Assembly: GCF_031020795.1 (NCBI RefSeq)
Contig: NZ_JAVHJP010000001.1
Location: 594,751 to 658,750 of the forward strand
Length of the DNA stretch: 64,000 bases
DNA from: Hydrogenophaga pseudoflava
Lineage (GTDB): Bacteria; Pseudomonadota; Gammaproteobacteria; Burkholderiales; Burkholderiaceae_C
Reading direction: 5' to 3'
Every line of letters starts with the position of its first letter. Position 1 is the first letter of the stretch. Under the pieces are notes generated by a model. That model was not told where the DNA came from. It ran no database searches and saw only the letters and a list, made by a program, of their open reading frames with translations. A program made the position numbers and the translations under genes. This document shows, piece after piece, positions 51,525 through 58,883 of this stretch.

Positions 51525-51538
51525 TTGATCTCCATCAA
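51525..51538. promoter_or_regulatory. Perfect FNR/ANR box
   Basis: TTGAT-CTCC-ATCAA is an exact match to the FNR consensus. Its centre is 42-43 bases before the predicted start of bacteriohemerythrin transcription, the class II activation position, and about 71 bases from the divergent DUF805 start codon. Confidence 0.75.
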
Positions 51539-51561
51539 GCGTCCAGCCGGGTGTTTGCGGC

Positions 51562-51567
51562 TACAGT
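51562..51567 (+). promoter_or_regulatory. -10 box (TACAGT) of the bacteriohemerythrin gene
   Basis: TACAGT lies 8 bases before the ATG; with the FNR box at 51525 it forms a plausible FNR-activated promoter giving a leaderless or 2-base-leader mRNA. No Shine-Dalgarno sequence is present. Confidence 0.5.
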
Positions 51568-51575
51568 GACGCCCC

Positions 51576-52085
51576 ATGGACGCGACCACCACCCCCGACG
51601 CCCCCGCCCAGGCCATCGCCGGCCTGGACTGGACCCCGCAGCTCCAGACCGGCGACGGCCGCATGGACGACACCCACGAAGAATTCGTGGACATGCTCAA
51701 CCGCCTGCTGGCCACGCCCCAGGACCAGCAGCTGCCGCTCTACCGAGAGTTCGTTGAGCACACCAAAGAGCACTTCGCCCAGGAAGAGCGCTGGATGGTG
51801 GCCACCGGCTTTGCGCCCGACAACTGCCACGCCGGCCACCACGCCACCATCATGGAGACGCTGCATGCGGTGGTGGAGCATTACGAAAAAGACGACAAGG
51901 AAATCATCACCCGCCTGGCCGAGGCGCTGGTCGAGTGGTTCCCGCAGCATGCCGCGACCATGGACGCGGGTCTGGCGCTGCACATGAAGGAAGTGGGTTT
52001 CGACTCCCGCACCGAAACCCTGGCCGATCCGAGCCGGGTGCGCCCGGCCACCATGAGCGGTTGCGGCAGCGTCAGCTGCTCTTGA
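51576..52085 (+). CDS. Bacteriohemerythrin (O2-binding di-iron protein)
   Basis: Four-helix hemerythrin of 169 residues. All iron ligands are visible: DTHEEF (His), HTKEHFAQEE (His and Glu), CHAGHH (His) and HAATMDAGLALHMKEVGFD (His, His/Asp). The fold carries or scavenges O2. A Ser/Cys-rich tail (SGCGSVSCS) is added. It is probably under FNR control from the box at 51525, as expected for an O2-handling protein in a microaerobic organism. No other gene shares the transcript. Confidence 0.93.
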   Translation: MDATTTPDAPAQAIAGLDWTPQLQTGDGRMDDTHEEFVDMLNRLLATPQDQQLPLYREFVEHTKEHFAQEERWMVATGFAPDNCHAGHHATIMETLHAVVEHYEKDDKEIITRLAEALVEWFPQHAATMDAGLALHMKEVGFDSRTETLADPSRVRPATMSGCGSVSCS

Positions 52086-52122
52086 CCGGCAGGCCTGTGC
52101 CAGGGCCCTGAGCCGGACCCGC

Positions 52123-52128
52123 TACAGT
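52123..52128 (+). promoter_or_regulatory. Putative -10 (TACAGT) of the MAPEG gene, leaderless spacing
   Basis: TACAGT is followed by exactly 6 bases and the ATG at 52135, the same layout as the first EamA gene and the APH-kinase fusion gene. Confidence 0.4.
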
Positions 52129-52134
52129 GGGCGC

Positions 52135-52566
52135 ATGTCCACGCCCACCACCGCAGCCCTCTTCGCATCCGTCTTCGCGCTGGTCGCGTGGACCTTCTGC
52201 GTCCTGCTCCTGATTGCGTTCCGGCGCCTGCAGGCCGGCTTCGACGGCACCGTCTCGCCACGCGAATACGCGCTCGGCGAATCCGGGCGGGTGACCGCTG
52301 CCGTGTCGCTGCCCAACCGCAACTACATGAACCTGCTGGAGCTGCCGGTGCTCTTCTACGTCGGCATGCTGATGGCCCACGCCACCGGCGCCGCAACACC
52401 GCTGCTCGTGCACCTCGCCTGGGCCTATGTGGCGCTGCGCATCGTGCACAGCCTGATCCACCTCAGCTACAACCACGTGCTGCACCGCTTCGTCGCATTC
52501 GCCACCAGCAACGGGGTGCTGCTGGGCATCTGGGCACTGCTGGCGCAGGCCGTGCTCCTTGCATGA
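52135..52566 (+). CDS. MAPEG-family membrane protein
   Basis: Membrane protein of 143 residues with four hydrophobic helices. The MAPEG motif PNRNYMNLLELPVLFYVGMLM and the RIVHSLIHLSYNHVLHRF helix are clear. Eukaryotic members are glutathione-dependent enzymes; bacterial members are mostly uncharacterised. It overlaps nothing and is followed 10 bp later by the DUF2867 gene. Confidence 0.88.
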   Translation: MSTPTTAALFASVFALVAWTFCVLLLIAFRRLQAGFDGTVSPREYALGESGRVTAAVSLPNRNYMNLLELPVLFYVGMLMAHATGAATPLLVHLAWAYVALRIVHSLIHLSYNHVLHRFVAFATSNGVLLGIWALLAQAVLLA

Positions 52567-52576
52567 GCTCCACGCA

Positions 52577-53092
52577 ATGAACACACCCACCGCTGTCACC
52601 CCGCCCGCGGGCAGCCGCATCGCCCAGCGCCTGGAGGGCGCCAGCTTCCACGACGCCTGGGCCATCGACGCCGCCGACCCCTCGCTCAGCGCGCTCGGCC
52701 AGTTCCTGAAGTCGGCGCGGGCGACGCCACGCTGGGTCGACGCCTGCATGCGGCTGCGCAACCGTGCGGTGCAGCTGGTGGGCCTGAAGGACCTCGGCGG
52801 GCTCTCTGGAATCCACCCCGGCCACACCGACGCGGACTACCGGCCCGGTGACCGGGTCGGCATCTTCACCCTGTTTGAGCAAGCGCCCGACGAGGTGCTG
52901 CTGGGCGACCGCGACAAGCACCTGGACGTGGTCGTCTCGGTGCACTGCGCCCGGCCGGTCGGCCAGCCGGTGCGCGTGACCGTCACCACCGTGGTCCACA
53001 CCAAGAACCTGCTCGGGCGGCTCTACATGCTGCCGGTCAAGCCCATGCACAAGCTGATCGCGCCGTCGGTGCTGCGCGCGATCGGTGCATGA
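52577..53092 (+). CDS. DUF2867 domain protein
   Basis: Cytoplasmic protein of 171 residues without signal peptide or membrane segment. It has the DUF2867 pattern (PRWVDACMRLRNRAVQLVGLK; VGIFTLFEQAPDEVLLG; KHLDVVVSV). The function is unknown; the fold is predicted to be a StAR/SRPBCC-like cavity in some members. ATG at 52577, 10 bp after the MAPEG gene, so the two are probably cotranscribed. A 127 bp gap to amt follows. Confidence 0.8.
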   Translation: MNTPTAVTPPAGSRIAQRLEGASFHDAWAIDAADPSLSALGQFLKSARATPRWVDACMRLRNRAVQLVGLKDLGGLSGIHPGHTDADYRPGDRVGIFTLFEQAPDEVLLGDRDKHLDVVVSVHCARPVGQPVRVTVTTVVHTKNLLGRLYMLPVKPMHKLIAPSVLRAIGA

Positions 53093-53120
53093 CGCACCAC
53101 CTTTGTAGGAACCCTCTCCA

Positions 53121-53137
53121 TTGGTGCGCTTTTTGCT
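53121..53137 (+). promoter_or_regulatory. Sigma-54 promoter of amt
   Basis: TTGGTGCG-CTTT-TTGCT: the -24 GG (53123-53124) and -12 GC (53135-53136) are separated by exactly 10 bases. It matches the RpoN consensus except for TG instead of CA after GG. The predicted start is near 53148, 70 bases before the amt ATG. Confidence 0.65.
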
Positions 53138-53169
53138 TTGACATGGTGCGATTCGCCATGCAGACCCTG

Positions 53170-53194
53170 TTTTGGCGCCAATCACGCACCAAAA
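53170..53194. other. Inverted repeat in the amt leader
   Basis: TTTTGGCGC and GCACCAAAA form an imperfect 9 bp inverted repeat around 7 bases, downstream of the sigma-54 start. It may be a leader hairpin or an operator for a nitrogen regulator; inference only. Confidence 0.3.
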
Positions 53195-53219
53195 CAAGCC
53201 TTCTGCACGGAGATTTCTC

Positions 53220-54422
53220 ATGGACGCACTCAAACAGGGCGCAGATGCCCTGTTCATCCTGCTCGGCGGGATCATGGTTCTGGCCATGCATGCCGGATTC
53301 GCCTTTCTGGAGCTCGGCACGGTCCGGAAAAAGAACCAGGTCAATGCCCTGGTCAAGATCCTGGTCGACTTCTCGGTCTCGACCATCGTCTACTTCGTCG
53401 TCGGTTACGGCGTGGCCTACGGCACCCACTTCTTCATCGGTGCCGAAACGCTGGCGCAGAAGAACGGCTACGACCTGGTCAAGTTCTTTTTCTTGCTGAC
53501 CTTCGCGGCCGCCATCCCGGCCATCATCTCCGGCGGCATCGCCGAACGCGCCAAGTTCTGGCCCCAACTGATCGCAACGGCCGTCATCGTCGGCTTTTTC
53601 TACCCGTTCTTCGAAGGCATCGCCTGGAACGGCCACTTCGGCGTGCAGGCCTGGATCGAGGCGACCACCGGCGCCAGCTTCCATGACTTCGCCGGCTCGG
53701 TGGTGGTGCACGCCGTCGGCGGCTGGATCGCGCTGCCCGCGGTCATCTTTCTGGGCGCCCGCGCCAACCGCTACCGCAAGGACGGTGGCATCTCGGCCCA
53801 CCCGCCCTCGAACATCCCTTTCCTGGCCCTGGGCGCCTGGATCCTGTGCGTGGGCTGGTTCGGCTTCAACGTGATGAGCGCACAGACACTGGACAAGATC
53901 TCGGGCCTGGTTGCGGTCAACTCGCTGATGGCCATGGTCGGCGGCACCCTCGCTGCGCTGATCGCCGGCAAGAACGACCCGGGCTTCGTGCACAACGGCC
54001 CGCTGGCCGGCCTGGTGGCCGTCTGCGCCGGCTCGGACCTGATGCACCCGCTGGGCGCACTGGTGGTGGGCGTGGTTGCCGGCCTGCTGTTCGTTTCCAT
54101 GTTCACACTGACCCAGAACCGCTGGAAGATCGACGACGTGCTGGGCGTCTGGCCGCTGCACGGGCTGTGCGGCACCTGGGGCGGCATCGCGGCCGGCATC
54201 TTCGGCCAACAGGCACTGGGCGGCCTGGGTGGCGTCAGCTTCGGCGCACAACTCATCGGAACCGCCATGGGCGTGGCCTGGGCACTGCTGGGCGGGGTGG
54301 TGGTCTACGGACTGCTGAAAGCCACCCTGGGTCTGCGGCTGGACCAGGAAGAGGAGTACGACGGTGCCGACCTGAGCATCCACAAGATCAGCGCCACGCC
54401 GGACCGCGAAGTGAGCTGGTGA
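53220..54422 (+). CDS. Ammonium transporter Amt
   Basis: Inner-membrane NH4+/NH3 channel of 400 residues with eleven hydrophobic helices. Key regions: MHAGFAFLELGTVRKKNQ (helix 1), the conserved FAGSVVVHAVGGW with the first pore His, and LHGLCGTWGG with the second. No signal peptide precedes the first helix. The usual PII gene glnK is not immediately upstream. It is controlled by the sigma-54 site at 53121. ATG at 53220; CACGGAG lies 7 bases upstream. Confidence 0.95.
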   Translation: MDALKQGADALFILLGGIMVLAMHAGFAFLELGTVRKKNQVNALVKILVDFSVSTIVYFVVGYGVAYGTHFFIGAETLAQKNGYDLVKFFFLLTFAAAIPAIISGGIAERAKFWPQLIATAVIVGFFYPFFEGIAWNGHFGVQAWIEATTGASFHDFAGSVVVHAVGGWIALPAVIFLGARANRYRKDGGISAHPPSNIPFLALGAWILCVGWFGFNVMSAQTLDKISGLVAVNSLMAMVGGTLAALIAGKNDPGFVHNGPLAGLVAVCAGSDLMHPLGALVVGVVAGLLFVSMFTLTQNRWKIDDVLGVWPLHGLCGTWGGIAAGIFGQQALGGLGGVSFGAQLIGTAMGVAWALLGGVVVYGLLKATLGLRLDQEEEYDGADLSIHKISATPDREVSW

Positions 54423-54444
54423 ACCCCGGACGGGGCGGTGGCGC

Positions 54445-54609
54445 TCAGTGCGCCACCGACTTCGAGAACAGGTTGATCACCAGCATACCCGCGACGATCA
54501 GCCCCATGCCCAGCAGGGCGGAGCCATCCAGCGCTTGGCCGAACACCATCCAGGCGATCAGCGAGATCAGCACGATGGCCGCGCCGAGGTAGAGGTAGGC
54601 GGTCTTCAT
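54445..54609 (-). pseudogene. SMR multidrug transporter remnant (C-terminal half only)
   Basis: An open frame of 54 residues, MKTAYLYLGAAIVLISLIAW...VINLFSKSVAH, aligns by eye with the C-terminal half of EmrE-type exporters (TM3 and TM4; EmrE ends VLIINLLSRSTPH). The first half, with the essential membrane Glu of TM1, is missing, and the DNA upstream (54610-54753) does not encode it. It could be a decayed gene or a half-size peptide that still inserts. The stop codon sits in the loop of an 8 bp hairpin (GGTGGCGC/GCGCCACC, 54437-54457). Confidence 0.72.
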
Positions 54610-54753
54610 CTTGGCAGCTTACCCTCGGGACGGGCGCAACGTGGAGCCGATCTTGCGGATGGATGCGGTTCCGGAGCGGCCAACACGCTCGCTAAGATGG
54701 CCGTGCAGATTCCCGCCCACCACCCTCCGTGTTCAACGCAACTCCAGCGCGGC

Positions 54754-55188
54754 ATGAAAAAACCCTTCCTCCTCCTGACAACCAGTCTGGTTCTTGCGTT
54801 CAATTCGTTGACCGCTTCGGCCCAGGGAGTCCCCACGATCGAAGACCTGAAGAAAGTGACCGACGCCGCCATGGAGAAGGTGGGCAAGGGAGACGTTGAG
54901 GGCGGAATGAAAGCATTCCGCCACCTCACGCTGGTACCGAAATCGGAGTTCGACACGATGCTGGGTCAGACCATGCTGCAGCTTCCCATGCTGACCGGCC
55001 GTTTCGGTGCATCCCTCGGTCACGAGTTCATCGAAGAAAAACGAGTGGGTGCATCCCTAGTGAGGCTGACGTACATCCACAAGTTCGATGTTCATGCCAC
55101 CCGCTGGTACTTCTTCGGCTACCGGGGCAAAGATGGCTGGGCCATCAACACATTCCGTTTCGACGACAAGGTCCAAGACATGTTCTAG
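54754..55188 (+). CDS. Secreted protein of unknown function
   Basis: Protein of 144 residues with a signal peptide (MKKPFLLLTTSLVLAFNSLTASA, cleavage near SA-QG) and a soluble alpha/beta mature part: TIEDLKKVTDAAMEKVGKGD, LVRLTYIHKFDVHATRWYFFGY. I do not recognise a family; the WYFFGYRGKDGWAINTF strand is reminiscent of small DUF3887/nuclear-transport-factor-like folds, a weak guess. Codon use and composition are lower in GC than neighbours, so it may be a recent arrival. A TAAGAT box lies about 50 bases upstream. Confidence 0.65.
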   Translation: MKKPFLLLTTSLVLAFNSLTASAQGVPTIEDLKKVTDAAMEKVGKGDVEGGMKAFRHLTLVPKSEFDTMLGQTMLQLPMLTGRFGASLGHEFIEEKRVGASLVRLTYIHKFDVHATRWYFFGYRGKDGWAINTFRFDDKVQDMF

Positions 55189-55217
55189 GCTCCAAGCCTT
55201 CGCAGGCCTCTCGAAAA

Positions 55218-55544
55218 TTGAACGTCCTCTTCGTCTGCAGCCGCAACCAGTGGCGCAGCCCCACGGCCGAGCAGGTATGGCGTCGGCATCCGTTGCTCAA
55301 TGTGCGCTCGGGCGGCACCAGCCCCAGCGCGCGCCACACGGTCAGCGTCGACGACATCGGCTGGGCCGACGTGGTGATCGTGATGGAGCAGAAGCACAAG
55401 TCGCGGCTCGTCGCGGACTTCGGTGACCTTCTGGCCGACAGGCCGGTTCATGTGCTGGACATTCCCGACGAGTACAAGTACCTGGACCCCGAGCTGGTCG
55501 AGCTGCTGGAGCAGTCGGTCGGCCGCCTTCTCAAGATCGAATGA
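55218..55544 (+). CDS. Low-molecular-weight protein-tyrosine phosphatase-like protein
   Basis: Protein of 108 residues, shorter than typical LMW-PTPs (about 150). The active-site loop CSRNQWRS fits the C-x5-R-S phosphatase signature, altered from the usual CLGNICRS; DIPDEYKYLDPELVELL replaces the catalytic DPY segment with related acidic residues. The start is TTG at 55218 (MNVLFVCSRNQ). The MFS gene overlaps its stop (ATGA), an operon of unclear logic. Confidence 0.78.
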   Translation: MNVLFVCSRNQWRSPTAEQVWRRHPLLNVRSGGTSPSARHTVSVDDIGWADVVIVMEQKHKSRLVADFGDLLADRPVHVLDIPDEYKYLDPELVELLEQSVGRLLKIE

Positions 55545-57037
55545 CCACCACTTCAAAAGCCACCCCCCGTGAATGGTGGGGTCTGGCCGTGATTGCCCTG
55601 CCCTGTCTGGTCTATGCCATGGACCTGACGGTGCTCAACCTCGCCGTACCGGCGCTCAGCCGCGCGCTGGCGCCCAGCGCCTCGCAGCTGCTGTGGATCA
55701 TCGACATCTACGGCTTTCTGGTCGCCGGCTTCCTCATCACCATGGGCACGCTGGGCGACCGCATCGGGCGCCGCCGCCTGCTGCTGACTGGCGCGGCCTT
55801 CTTCGCGGCGGCCTCGGTGCTGGCCGCGTTCGCGCGCACGCCGGCCGAGCTGATCGTGTTGCGCGCGCTGCTGGGCATTGCCGGCGCCACGCTGGCGCCG
55901 TCCACGCTCTCGCTGATCCGCAACATGTTCCACGACGAGACGCAGCGCCAGTTCGCCATCGGCGTGTGGATCACCGCGTTCTCGGTCGGCAGCGCCATCG
56001 GCCCGCTGGTGGGCGGCTGGCTCCTGGAGCACTTCTGGTGGGGCTCGGTGTTCCTGCCCGCGGTGCCAGTGATGGTGTTGCTGCTGGTGCTGGGGCCGCG
56101 CCTGCTGCCCGAATACCGCGACGAGAACGCTGGCCGCATCGACGCGGCCAGCGTGCTGCTCTCGCTGGCGGCCGTGCTCGGCACCATCTACGCCATCAAG
56201 GCCATGGCCGAAGCCGGGCCGAGCGCGGCTCGGCTGGCGTTGCTCGTGGCCGGTCTGGTGGTGGGCTGGGTGTTCGTGCGGCGCCAGCGGGTGATCGACT
56301 ACCCGCTGCTGGAGCTGCGGCTGTTCGCCATCCCCACCTTCCGCACCGCCATCGTGGCCTACGCGCTGTCGTGTCTGGCCATGTTCGGCGTCTACATCTT
56401 CATCGCCCAGTACCTGCAGATGGTTCTGATGCTCACGCCGCTGCAGGCCGGCTGGGCCACCGTGCCCTGGGCGGGCGGCTTCGTGTTCGGCTCGATGGTG
56501 CTGGCGCCGCGCATGGCGGCGCGCTACGGCCCCGGCCCGGTGATGGTCTGGGGTCTTGCAGCAGCCGCGGTGGGGATGTTGCTGATGGTGGGCGCCGACG
56601 GCCCGTGGGCGCTGTGGGTGCTGGTGGCCGGCATGGTCGTGGTCAGCCTGGGCATGGCGCCGGTGTTCGCCATCGGCACCGAACAGATCATCACCTCGGC
56701 GCCGCCCGAGCGCGCGGGCGCGGCCTCGTCCATCGCCGAAACCGCCTCGGAGTTCAGCGGCGCGCTGGGCATCGCGCTGTTCGGCAGCGCGGGCACCCTC
56801 ATCTACCGCCACCAGCTGGGCGGTGCGGGGCTGACCGATGTGCCGGCGCAGGCACAGGGCACGCTCGGTGGCGCCCTCGAAACGGCGAACCGATTGCCGC
56901 CGGACTCGGCCCGAGCGCTGGTGGGTGCGGCGCAGGCCGCCTTCACCGACGCGCTGCAGTTCACCGCACTCACCAGCAGCGTGCTGGTGCTGCTGGCCAG
57001 CGTGCTGGCGGCGCGCATGCTGCGGCGGCCGTCATAG
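55541..57037 (+). CDS. MFS transporter, DHA2 (14-helix) drug-efflux type
   Basis: Inner-membrane proton antiporter of 498 residues with 14 hydrophobic helices. Motif D is LVYAMDLTVLNLAVPALSRA, motif A is GTLGDRIGRRRLLLTG and motif C is ITAFSVGSAIGPLVGGWLLE. It is most similar in layout to SmvA/QacA-like biocide exporters. It is coupled to the phosphatase-like gene by ATGA. The substrate is unproved. Confidence 0.9.
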   Translation: MTTTSKATPREWWGLAVIALPCLVYAMDLTVLNLAVPALSRALAPSASQLLWIIDIYGFLVAGFLITMGTLGDRIGRRRLLLTGAAFFAAASVLAAFARTPAELIVLRALLGIAGATLAPSTLSLIRNMFHDETQRQFAIGVWITAFSVGSAIGPLVGGWLLEHFWWGSVFLPAVPVMVLLLVLGPRLLPEYRDENAGRIDAASVLLSLAAVLGTIYAIKAMAEAGPSAARLALLVAGLVVGWVFVRRQRVIDYPLLELRLFAIPTFRTAIVAYALSCLAMFGVYIFIAQYLQMVLMLTPLQAGWATVPWAGGFVFGSMVLAPRMAARYGPGPVMVWGLAAAAVGMLLMVGADGPWALWVLVAGMVVVSLGMAPVFAIGTEQIITSAPPERAGAASSIAETASEFSGALGIALFGSAGTLIYRHQLGGAGLTDVPAQAQGTLGGALETANRLPPDSARALVGAAQAAFTDALQFTALTSSVLVLLASVLAARMLRRPS

Positions 57038-57049
57038 CCGCTGCGCGGG

Positions 57050-57259
57050 TCACGCCATCGTGTTGACCTGCGTACCCACCGGGCCGCTGCCGGCCAGCGG
57101 CAGGTTGCCCGCCACGGAGTTGAGCAGCGAGGCCGCCGCCGACTCCTGCGTCTGCATGGCCTCTTTGAGCACCTCTATCTGCACCTGCTGCTTGGTGGCG
57201 CCTTGGCCCATCTGGACCACGCGGTCCACGACCAGGGCGGGAGAAACGGACATGTCCAT
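57050..57259 (-). CDS. YjfB-family putative motility protein
   Basis: Small cytoplasmic protein of 69 residues of the YjfB family: VQMGQGATKQQVQIEVLKEAMQTQESAAASLLNS, ending NTMA. The family is found in flagellated bacteria and is controlled by SigD in Bacillus; its function is unknown. The sigma-28 site at 57287 supports a flagellar link here. AAGGAG lies 5 bases before the ATG at 57259. No flagellar structural genes are in the window. Confidence 0.85.
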   Translation of the reverse strand: MDMSVSPALVVDRVVQMGQGATKQQVQIEVLKEAMQTQESAAASLLNSVAGNLPLAGSGPVGTQVNTMA

Positions 57260-57286
57260 GGGGACTCCTTTGAAGCTGTTCAGGAG

Positions 57287-57313
57287 TTATCGGCTGGTGG
57301 GCTGGGTGGCTTG
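57287..57313 (-). promoter_or_regulatory. Sigma-28 (FliA) promoter of the YjfB-like gene
   Basis: Minus strand: a perfect -10 GCCGATAA (57294-57287), with CAAG (57313-57310) at the -35 position with the standard 15-base spacing (consensus TAAA). Predicted start near 57280, about 20 bases before the ATG. Confidence 0.7.
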
Positions 57314-57428
57314 AACCGGCGGCGCTGCTGGCCACTGTGCGCCGCTTGCCTCACTGGTAACAAAACGAACACAATGGCCGCAGAGCCATTCCGGCCAGAC
57401 CACACGCACCGCCCGGGGAGGGAGCGAC

Positions 57429-57986
57429 ATGCCAGCAGCGGCACCGGCTCACCGGTTTCACATCCGCGTTGACCGCGAACTCACACACCCTCAGGTGCTC
57501 AGCCTGCTGGACGAACACCTGGCCGGCATGCGCGCCGCCTCGCCGCCCGAATGCGTGTTCGCGCTGGACCTGAACGGCCTGCGCCGGCCCGAAGTTACTT
57601 TCCTCACCGCCTGGCGCCTGCCGCCGGACGCCCCGCCCGGCGCTGAACCCGACACCGTGGGCGAACTGGTTGCCATGGGCGCCCTCAAGGAACTGGTGCC
57701 CACCACCGCCACCGAAGGCGGCCACGGCGAACTCAAGTCCATGCGCACCAGCGCGCGCCACCTGCGCCAAGGGGCCGCGCAGGCCATCCTCACCGAACTG
57801 CTCAAGCTCGCCCGCGAGCGCGGCTATGCGCGCGTCAGCCTGGAAACCGGCAGCACGCCGCCGTTTGAACCGGCGATTGCGATGTACCGGCGGTTCGGGT
57901 TTGTGGAATGCGGGCCGTTTGCGGATTACCGGGAGGATCCGTTCAGTCGGTTTATGAGCGTTGGAGCTGATCAGGCGCAAAGATGA
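57429..57986 (+). CDS. GNAT-family N-acetyltransferase
   Basis: Acetyl-CoA-dependent acetyltransferase of 185 residues. The acetyl-CoA loop SARHLRQGAAQAILTELLKLA (Q/R-x-x-G-x-A) and the C-terminal RRFGFVECGPFADY are typical. It is unusually long at the N-terminus (Ala/Pro-rich lead and LDLNGLRRPEVTF). GGGAG lies 6 bases before the ATG at 57429. It is monocistronic; the substrate is unknown. Confidence 0.85.
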   Translation: MPAAAPAHRFHIRVDRELTHPQVLSLLDEHLAGMRAASPPECVFALDLNGLRRPEVTFLTAWRLPPDAPPGAEPDTVGELVAMGALKELVPTTATEGGHGELKSMRTSARHLRQGAAQAILTELLKLARERGYARVSLETGSTPPFEPAIAMYRRFGFVECGPFADYREDPFSRFMSVGADQAQR

Positions 57987-58149
57987 ATGGCCACTCCGGC
58001 CCTGTGATAGATGACCTGCATTCCGGCGCAGACCTTTCAAACCTTTGACCCCAAGCCAGGCACGACCAACCTCATCAAAGGAGTCACACGCTCAAGCAAG
58101 CGCACAGCCCTCGTTTCAGTCTCAGGACAGCGCTCCCGCCGCACCTTCA

Positions 58150-58722
58150 TCAACCCCTTCTCGCCCCCCTTTCGAACGCGGCCATGCGGAGGGGCCGGAT
58201 GGGCAGCCCGCGGCCAATTGCGTCCCGGCAGGGCAAGACGCGAGCGGGTACACCTACCGCGACCGAGTTGGACGGCACGTCACGTATGACCACCGAGTTC
58301 GCCCCGATGTGCACGTTGTCGCCCACGGTGATGCGGCCCAGCAGTTTGGCGCCGGCGCCGATGTCCACGTTGTCGCCGACGACCGGCGCACAGGGGTCGT
58401 CGGCACGGGCCAGCCCCACCACCACGCCGGGACGGAGGCGGCAGTTGTCGCCGAACCGGGCATAACCGCTGATCACGATGCCGCCGAAGTGGTCGATCAC
58501 AAAGTTCTTTCCCACCCTGACCTCGCAGGGAAGCTCGACACCGGTGAGCACCTGCACGGTCTTGTAGAGCACGTGGTAGAGCAGCGAGAAGGCCTTGCGC
58601 ACGGGCACGGGACGCAGGCCATAGCGCCAGCGTCCCAGCCGGTACACCAGCATGACCCAGAAACCCTGCGCTCCCAGGCGGCTGCCATGGGCCCGGTAGT
58701 CTGCGCGAATGTGGTCGAACAT
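58150..58722 (-). CDS. Serine acetyltransferase-like hexapeptide transferase
   Basis: Left-handed beta-helix transferase of 190 residues: an N-terminal helical part (FDHIRADYRAHGSRLGAQGF), then hexapeptide repeats (VELPCEVRVGKNFVIDHFGG; DNVDIGAGAKLLGRITVG; DNVHIGANSVVIRDVP) and the C-terminal VGVPARVL loop. Both active-site His/Asp of CysE-type enzymes are present in FVIDHFGG. It may acetylate serine or a sugar. It lies 161 bp downstream of the acyl-CoA synthetase gene. Confidence 0.83.
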   Translation of the reverse strand: MFDHIRADYRAHGSRLGAQGFWVMLVYRLGRWRYGLRPVPVRKAFSLLYHVLYKTVQVLTGVELPCEVRVGKNFVIDHFGGIVISGYARFGDNCRLRPGVVVGLARADDPCAPVVGDNVDIGAGAKLLGRITVGDNVHIGANSVVIRDVPSNSVAVGVPARVLPCRDAIGRGLPIRPLRMAAFERGARRG

Positions 58723-58883
58723 GGGGCTGTGCCGATCTGCGAGGTGGGCGTGACGCCTGTCTTCCGCCCGCGGTTGACCGGGTTCACGTCCTTCCGGGTG
58801 GAGGGGGCGGATGCACCAAGCCATTCTCCCCTGCAGCCCGGGCAGCCTCCGTGCGCTGTCGAACATACGGTGGAGCCGCTTGC

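Noticed and set aside
57987..58149. Possible small RNA or tRNA in the gap before the serine acetyltransferase-like gene
   Set aside because: No cloverleaf, no promoter/terminator pair and no stable hairpin could be drawn by eye.
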